Origin: Tichowtungia aerotolerans
GTDB taxonomy: Bacteria > Verrucomicrobiota > Kiritimatiellia > Kiritimatiellales > Tichowtungiaceae
Assembly (NCBI RefSeq): GCF_009905215.1
Contig: NZ_CP047593.1
Location: 3,476,900 to 3,540,899 of the forward strand
Direction of reading: 5' to 3'
Length of the DNA stretch: 64,000 nucleotides
Below the pieces are notes generated by a model that made no database searches, was not told the DNA's origin, and saw only the letters and a program-made list of their open reading frames with translations. Within the stretch, counting starts at the first letter, position 1, and every line of letters begins with the position of its first letter. The position numbers and the translations under genes are program-made. This document shows, in pieces, positions 59,206 through 64,000 of the stretch.

Positions 59206-59487
59206 TTAAATACCGGTGATGCGCTGCTTCATAATTTTGCCAGGCTTGAATTTAACGACTTTCCGCTCTGGAATCGTTACAACATTCTCCGGTTTGTTCG
59301 GATTCCGGCCGATGCGGGACTTGCGAACATTAATCTCAAAAACGCCGAAGTTCCGGAACTCAACGGTCTCTCCTTTTTCGAGAGCCTCTGTGATGTAATC
59401 CAGCGACTTCTGCAACACAGCGGCCACATCCTGCTGGATCAATCCGGTTTCATCGGCAATACGAATTACTAAATCTCTTTTTGTCAT
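59206..59487 (-). CDS. HU/IHF-family DNA-binding protein
   Basis: The 93-residue histone-like protein begins MTKRDLVIRIADETGLI, has the GVFEINVRKSRIGRNPNKPE arm region with the Arg-Asn-Pro motif that intercalates DNA, and ends in VVKFKPGKIMKQRI. It could be HU or an IHF subunit; the form with KSRIGRNP is shared by both. GGGGGA precedes the ATG. It heads the hisS-aspS operon, so its dosage is tied to translation genes. Confidence 0.94.
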   Translation of the reverse strand: MTKRDLVIRIADETGLIQQDVAAVLQKSLDYITEALEKGETVEFRNFGVFEINVRKSRIGRNPNKPENVVTIPERKVVKFKPGKIMKQRITGI

Positions 59488-59600
59488 GCTTCCCCCTGCT
59501 TCGAATTGTCTAGGCTGTAACAGGTTACATATTTTAGACAAGGCCGCTGATCTTAGTATTCAGCCGTCCTCGGTCAAGACCTATTCTCAATGCTTTTTTT

Positions 59601-60194
59601 TTACCTGGATGCAACCCTGTGAAAAAACAGGAACACCGCCGCTAAAATAAAGCTGAATACAGCCAATGTTTTATTGAAAATATAGAACGTATCTTTCGGC
59701 TGAATCAACATCACCGTCTCGCCCGCCTCGACCTCAGTCGCCGGCTCTGCCAGAATCTCCAGCACCTTGCCCTGAAGAGGATCCTCTCCATGAGTGGTTT
59801 TCAACATAAAGTCTGAACATGCAACCGTGGTGGCTTTCAGGTTTTCCCGAGCCTGCACCAGAGCATTCAGCTTTTCGAGAAGCACATCCTTTTCTTCACC
59901 CTGCACGTCCTTATAAGCCTCTTCTGCTGCTTCCACAGCCTCTTCATAGGCCCGGGTCTGCAATGTCAGCAATGGAGCTGATCCGGCAACACTGTCTCCC
60001 ACATTAACGGGAATATGTTTCACCACCCCGGACACCGCCACTGTGACCGGATAGGTCAGCGGATGCTTTTCCAGCACTTTCTTCGTAGGAAACCATGCGT
60101 CACGAATTGCCCAAAGGCATAGAAAAATACAGATCACTCCGGCAACCAGAAAATCTTTCGTTCCTTTAACCCTGTCAAATCTGCTCTTTGCCAT
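59601..60194 (-). CDS. membrane protein with lipoyl-like halves around a short coiled-coil hairpin
   Basis: The 197 residues have an N-terminal membrane helix (about 14-32), a lipoyl-type beta half (PVTVAVSGVVKHIPVNVGDS), a helical hairpin of about 45 residues (EEAVEAAEEAYKDVQGEEKD and on), a second beta half (GKVLEILAEPATEVEAGETV) and a second membrane helix at the C-terminus. This is the adaptor core of HlyD-type proteins but very short and anchored at both ends. No ABC or RND pump gene is near. GGAG precedes the start 26 bases after proS. Confidence 0.75.
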   Translation of the reverse strand: MAKSRFDRVKGTKDFLVAGVICIFLCLWAIRDAWFPTKKVLEKHPLTYPVTVAVSGVVKHIPVNVGDSVAGSAPLLTLQTRAYEEAVEAAEEAYKDVQGEEKDVLLEKLNALVQARENLKATTVACSDFMLKTTHGEDPLQGKVLEILAEPATEVEAGETVMLIQPKDTFYIFNKTLAVFSFILAAVFLFFHRVASR

Positions 60195-60219
60195 ACCAAT
60201 ACGCTCCAGAAATTCCCAA

Positions 60220-61725
60220 TTAATAGCTCTTTGCAAAAACCACGCGACCTTTGCTCGGCCTGCCGCTGACGATGCACGTTCCTTCTCCGCCAGCCTCGTA
60301 ATCAAAAGGAATACAACGAATGGTTACAGACAATTCGTCGTTAATTTTCTGTTCGGTCTCTTCCGTACCGTCCCAGTGAGCCAAAGCAAAGCCTCCGCCC
60401 TCTGCCTTAAAGAACTGGACAAAATCATCCCAGCTGTCGATTTCGCGGGTATTTTCAGCACGAAAAGCGCAGGCACGCTCAAACAGCAACTGCTGCATCT
60501 CTTCCAAAACGGACGTTACAGAAGCTGCAAACTCCTCACGGCTCTGACCGTATTTTTCCTTCGGACCCTTGTCGCGACGGGCGACAAACACCGAATTACT
60601 CTCCATATCGCGCGGCCCGATTTCAATGCGGATCGGAATCCCTTTCTTCACCCAGCCCCAGCCTTTTTCACCGGCGTTGATATCACGACCATCAACAACC
60701 ACTTCAACCGGACGCCCGGCGTAAGTCTGTGTCCGCAGCATCTCAGCGGTTTCATTGCAGTAAGCCATGATCTTTTCACGATCAGTATCTTTGCGAATGA
60801 TCGGTAAAATCACCACATGGCTCGGCGCCAGACGCGGCGGCATCACCATGCCGTCATCATCACCGTGCGTCATAATCATCCCGCCGATCAGGCGGGTTGA
60901 AACACCCCATGACGTCGTCCATGCCACCTCTTCGCGTCCCTCACGCGACTGGAAGGTAATGCCGGATGCTTTTGCAAAGTTCTGTCCCAGGAAATGGCTC
61001 GTCCCGGCCTGCAGCGCCTTGCGGTCCTGCATCATAGCCTCAATACAAAGCGTGCTGACCGCACCCGGAAAACGTTCACCTGCGGTTTTCTCGCCAATCA
61101 GCACCGGCATCGCCATGTACTCTTCAGCAAACTTCTTGTAAACATCAAGCATCTTGCGGGTTTCCTCCCACGCTTCGGCTTCTGTCTCGTGAACCGTATG
61201 ACCTTCCTGCCACAGGAATTCAGCCGTACGCAGGAACAGGCGTGTACGCATTTCCCAGCGGACGACATTGGCCCACTGGTTAATCAGAATCGGCAGGTCG
61301 CGATAGCTCTGAACCCACTTGGCATACGTGGCACCAATGATGGTTTCCGACGTCGGGCGAACAATCAGCGGTTCCTCCAGCTCTCCGGCCGGCACCAGGC
61401 CGCCATCGGGCCCCGCCTCCAAACGGTGATGCGTTACAACCGCGCACTCTTTTGCAAAGCCATCGACATGCTCCGCTTCCTTTTCCAAATAGCTTTTAGG
61501 AATAAACAGCGGGAAATAGGCGTTCACATGGCCGGTCGCTTTAAACAGGCCGTCGAGACCGGCCTTAATGTTTTCCCAAAGCGCATAGCCCCACGGCTTA
61601 ATCACCATACAGCCGCGCACATCACTGTTTTCGGCCAGGTCGGCCGCGCGCACCACCTGCTGGTACCATTCCGGATAATTCTCTTCCCGCGTCGGGGTAA
61701 TTGCCGTCTTCTGCTGCTTCGCCAT
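60220..61725 (-). CDS. proS: proline--tRNA ligase (short, archaeal/eukaryote-type)
   Basis: This 501-residue class II synthetase lacks the large editing insertion of the long bacterial form. Segments include VRGCMVIKPWGYALWENIKA, RPTSETIIGATYAKWVQSYR, NVVRWEMRTRLFLRTAEFLW (motif 2), GVSTRLIGGMIMTHGDDDGM and a C-terminal zinc-like domain ending KSY. Start 61725 follows AGGAGA. The short form occurs in scattered bacteria. Editing of mischarged alanine would need a separate factor not seen here. Confidence 0.96.
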   Translation of the reverse strand: MAKQQKTAITPTREENYPEWYQQVVRAADLAENSDVRGCMVIKPWGYALWENIKAGLDGLFKATGHVNAYFPLFIPKSYLEKEAEHVDGFAKECAVVTHHRLEAGPDGGLVPAGELEEPLIVRPTSETIIGATYAKWVQSYRDLPILINQWANVVRWEMRTRLFLRTAEFLWQEGHTVHETEAEAWEETRKMLDVYKKFAEEYMAMPVLIGEKTAGERFPGAVSTLCIEAMMQDRKALQAGTSHFLGQNFAKASGITFQSREGREEVAWTTSWGVSTRLIGGMIMTHGDDDGMVMPPRLAPSHVVILPIIRKDTDREKIMAYCNETAEMLRTQTYAGRPVEVVVDGRDINAGEKGWGWVKKGIPIRIEIGPRDMESNSVFVARRDKGPKEKYGQSREEFAASVTSVLEEMQQLLFERACAFRAENTREIDSWDDFVQFFKAEGGGFALAHWDGTEETEQKINDELSVTIRCIPFDYEAGGEGTCIVSGRPSKGRVVFAKSY

Positions 61726-62019
61726 ACAATTCTCCTGAAAAATAAACGCACAGCTTACAGACACCATCCGGCAGTTTCCAGACCTTGGAACATTTTTTTC
61801 AAGGTCCGGAAGCCCCTTGAGTCCGGGAGAAACGAAGAATACAAAAGACGAGTTGCGAATCAAAACCCGCCGGCCCGAAAGGCGTGCTGTCACGATAGGA
61901 GGATATCATTCAGGCTGATTGCTCATTCCTCGAGCCCTTGGCAAGGGACCACGGACACAAGAGAACACCTGAAGAATCAGTCTTCGCTATACATTTGCTT
62001 CTTACCGAAAACTTCCCGG
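61726..62019 (-). other. intergenic region upstream of proS
   Basis: These 294 bases carry no convincing gene. They include a palindromic repeat (61775), a short stem CCCTT-GGC-AAGGG near 61937 and an isolated AGGAGG-like stretch near 61900 without a following start codon. Confidence 0.55.
61775..61791. repeat. palindromic repeat copy upstream of proS
   Basis: TTTCCA-GACC-TTGGAAC, one mismatch; on the minus strand a TGTAAG hexamer follows 15 bases after TGGAAA. Confidence 0.6.
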
Positions 62020-62466
62020 CTACGATTGAACGACTGACAAATAACAGAGAACGCTTCCCAAATAACAGGTCAGTCCTGCAAGCAAGAGAACCATCGCAGT
62101 TTTGTACAACCAGGTTTTGAAATTGCGACGATTCAAGTGAGCAACCAGAGTCGACCGAACGTCCTCACCCTTCCACGCCGTGATCCACCGGAGATTCAAC
62201 GGACCGCAAACCATACACACTACGGAGAACAGCACAAAACATAACCCCGCCCCAATAAAAACCCGACTGTAAGGGCTGGCAGCAGCCATGCGCGGACCGG
62301 AAAAACCAGTAATTGTCAGACATATAGTTGCCAACCCAAGCAGCATCTGTGATCGCGTCTGAAGCAAAGTAAACGATTCACGCAGGTAGCCAAACACCTT
62401 TGACAAGTCGCCGCCGTGAATTTCCTCCAGAAACTCAAGCTCTTCTTTTGCGTCCAGATGCGTCAT
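62020..62466 (-). CDS. hypothetical membrane protein
   Basis: The 148 residues begin with an acidic helix (DAKEELEFLEEIHGGD) and then three to four membrane helices (about 40-58, 70-92, 118-140). A cytoplasmic loop, GPLNLRWITAWKGEDVRSTL, separates the last two. The layout resembles small proteins found near signalling genes in many bacteria, but I recognise no named family. AAAGGAA precedes the ATG, which overlaps the stop of the upstream esterase gene as ATGA, so they are cotranslated. Confidence 0.75.
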   Translation of the reverse strand: MTHLDAKEELEFLEEIHGGDLSKVFGYLRESFTLLQTRSQMLLGLATICLTITGFSGPRMAAASPYSRVFIGAGLCFVLFSVVCMVCGPLNLRWITAWKGEDVRSTLVAHLNRRNFKTWLYKTAMVLLLAGLTCYLGSVLCYLSVVQS

Positions 62467-63284
62467 TTGTTCCTTTCCGGCAAATAGTCCAGCGACATCA
62501 GAAACTCATCGGCAGCCCGAAGGGTTTCCTCATACTTCGCCGTATTAAAAAAACCATGCTCCTGACCTTCATACAGAAGCAAATCGCAACGAACACCCAG
62601 TTCGCCCATCCTTGCTTTATAAGCCTCGGCAGTCGCCACCGGGATCAGCTGATCCCTGGTGCCGAGCTGGATCAGCGTTGGCGGCACGTCAGGCATCAGA
62701 TTGTGCAGCGGCGAGAAATCCTTCCAATACCCGGAAACCCGGTCATAGCCATACCCATCCGGACCGTTATCAAAAACCGGATTAAACAGCACCAGCGCAT
62801 CCGGGCGACAGCTGACGGAGAGGTCCTCGCCCTCTTCATTAAAGCCATCAAGCGTTGCCGTTGCCGCCGCCACATGTCCGCCCGCGGACCCGCCACCGGC
62901 AGCCAGCATGTCGGGGTCAACTCCAAGCTCTTCTGCATGGCTGCGCACCCAGCGCATCGCTGATTTTCCGTCTTTTACACATTCCTGCGGTGATGTTCCA
63001 TCTTCGGCCGTCCGATAATCGGCGCAAATTGCCACCATGCCCCGAGAAGCCAAAAACCGGCTCTGAGGGTAAAAATGAGTTGGGGCTCCCCCCTTCCAGC
63101 CGCCCCCGAAGAAAAAAACAATCCCCGGGGTTTTGTCTCCGGCCGTGTGATTAGGCGGATTAAATACATGCAGAGTCATTGAACCCTGCGGGGTCTCTTT
63201 ATATTCAATCACTTCATCCGGCGCGACCTCCGCCATGACACACCCGGCAGAGACTAAAACAGCAGCAATCACTTTTTTCTTCAC
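62463..63284 (-). CDS. secreted alpha/beta-hydrolase (BD-FAE-type esterase)
   Basis: The 273-residue esterase has the oxyanion motif FFFGGGWKGG, the nucleophile in AAGGGSAGGHVAAA (GxSxG), and a C-terminal Asp and His in QLGTRDQLIP and YEGQEHGFFN. Such enzymes remove acetyl or feruloyl groups from plant or algal polysaccharides. I place the start at a GTG (63284) because AAGGGGG precedes it and VKKKVIAAVLVSAGCVMA is a signal peptide. An ATG at 63380 overlapping the upstream stop as ATGA is a real alternative and would add 32 residues. Confidence 0.85.
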   Translation of the reverse strand: MKKKVIAAVLVSAGCVMAEVAPDEVIEYKETPQGSMTLHVFNPPNHTAGDKTPGIVFFFGGGWKGGAPTHFYPQSRFLASRGMVAICADYRTAEDGTSPQECVKDGKSAMRWVRSHAEELGVDPDMLAAGGGSAGGHVAAATATLDGFNEEGEDLSVSCRPDALVLFNPVFDNGPDGYGYDRVSGYWKDFSPLHNLMPDVPPTLIQLGTRDQLIPVATAEAYKARMGELGVRCDLLLYEGQEHGFFNTAKYEETLRAADEFLMSLDYLPERNK

Positions 63285-63376
63285 TCCAAACACCCCCTTG
63301 AAAAACCCGGTCAGCATAAATGACATTTCAAAACAGAACAACAGATTCCAACCCGCAACGATCCATTCTTTGCGTT

Positions 63377-64000
63377 TCATTTCACGGTCCCTTCCAACCA
63401 CGCCTTTAAGGTCTCGGCATCCTCAAGAAACCGCTTCGGATCATCATCGCGAACAAACTCGAGCAGAGCATAGCGCTCGCGAGGCGGGAGCTCCACGGAA
63501 AAATACTGTTTCCACTCCGCCTGTCCCTCGCTCAGCGGGCGACGATCCACCGCATCAATCCAGAGCTCTTTCGATCCATCATACTCCCAGTGGAACACAT
63601 GGAAGTTTAAAATCCGGTCTTTGAGATCATGGAGCCCTGCCATCCGGTAATCCATGTCCGGTCCCTGATACATCGGCTGCCAGTAAAGATACACATTCGG
63701 AGCATCGATCTCCTGCAGAAGCTTCGCGGCAGATTCGTTGGTATCCGTCAGTGAGTGGTCATGGAACTCAAAGCCGATATTCACTCCGGAAGCCGCCGCC
63801 ATCTCAGCCACCCGCTGAGCCTGTTCAGCAAACCGCGACCTGACATCTTCGCTCACCTCCGCCGACGCCGAATATCCGGCCCAGATACGCACCGTATTCG
63901 TTTCCAGCGCCAGCGTACTGTCGAGCACCGGCTGAAACGCTTCTGCTCTTCCTTCTTTATCCAGAACCCGGAAATAGGAACCGTAGGAAGAAACTTCCAG
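63377..64000 (-). CDS. xylose-isomerase-like TIM-barrel protein, C-terminal part (5' end outside window)
   Basis: The frame is open to the right edge, giving 207 visible residues. LEVSSYGSYFRVLDKEG, VRIWAGYSASAEVSED, ASGVNIGFEFHDHSLTDTNE, NVYLYWQPMYQGP and HVFHWEYDGSKELWIDAVDR match the AP-endonuclease-2/xylose-isomerase barrel, with metal-binding Glu, His and Asp positions. These enzymes isomerise or epimerise sugars. It is cotranscribed with the esterase and the small membrane protein, so a carbohydrate-catabolic role is likely. Confidence 0.9.
   Translation of the reverse strand: MEVSSYGSYFRVLDKEGRAEAFQPVLDSTLALETNTVRIWAGYSASAEVSEDVRSRFAEQAQRVAEMAAASGVNIGFEFHDHSLTDTNESAAKLLQEIDAPNVYLYWQPMYQGPDMDYRMAGLHDLKDRILNFHVFHWEYDGSKELWIDAVDRRPLSEGQAEWKQYFSVELPPRERYALLEFVRDDDPKRFLEDAETLKAWLEGTVK

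Noticed and set aside
62720-62737. CTTCCAATACCCGGAAAC in the esterase gene as a repeat copy
   Set aside because: Arms diverge at two positions; too weak to list.

Overview
The window looks like chromosome from a strictly anaerobic, fermentative, polysaccharide-using bacterium. I infer Kiritimatiellota or a close Verrucomicrobiota relative. The basis is a trimeric [FeFe] hydrogenase, ferredoxin-linked indolepyruvate oxidoreductase, a symporter with its small accessory protein, a GH88-type hydrolase beside Gfo/Idh/MocA and cupin genes, and a xylose-isomerase-like barrel. No marker such as rRNA is present, so the placement is inference. There is no prophage, IS element or CRISPR array.

Layout. 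1-6.3 kb: the 3' end of one [FeFe] hydrogenase gene faces an intact hydC-hydB-hydA operon. Its HydB is fused to a GltD-like flavoprotein and carries an apparent frameshift. 6.4-16.2 kb: housekeeping genes (nfo, a DsbD-like protein, cca, cstA, folE, topB, a PHP phosphatase). 16.3-19.6 kb: a sodium:solute symporter with a 57-residue accessory protein and an alginate-export-like porin. 19.6-27.2 kb: an aryl-acid module with iorAB and thioesterases on one strand and paaK-ACT-paaK on the other. This would convert arylpyruvates to aryl-CoA and free acids with reduced ferredoxin, which the hydrogenase could reoxidise. 27.2-31.4 kb: lineage-specific secreted proteins. 31.7-46.5 kb: transketolase, a degenerate sensor-like protein, dacF, radC, an SDR, two divergent unknown genes, a SulP transporter, a lone receiver protein, tRNA-Tyr, uppP and a RidA-like protein. 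46.7-50.8 kb: rnhC, then GH88-cupin-dehydrogenase. 50.9-64 kb: folB, accA, an L,D-transpeptidase, rhomboid, rnc, pstS, HU-hisS-aspS, proS with a lipoyl-hairpin membrane protein, and a TIM barrel-esterase-membrane protein operon.

The most striking signal is not a gene. A short palindrome, TTTTCCAANNNTTGGAAAA, occurs more than thirty times on both sides of the gene/intergene divide. At least thirteen copies match TTCCAA-N3-TTGGAA exactly, where random sequence of this length would give far fewer than one. Some copies form the core of intrinsic terminators, some sit at promoters or straddle start codons (radC, rnc), and many lie inside genes and are translated in all three frames. That argues for a DNA- or RNA-level element rather than a protein motif.

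A second pattern is a set of genes without a Shine-Dalgarno sequence whose start codon lies only 7-8 nt after a -10-like hexamer (nfo, the gene at 43490, folB, rhomboid, the gene ending at 27226, radC, rnc, dacF, possibly rnhC). This suggests that leaderless transcription is common here.
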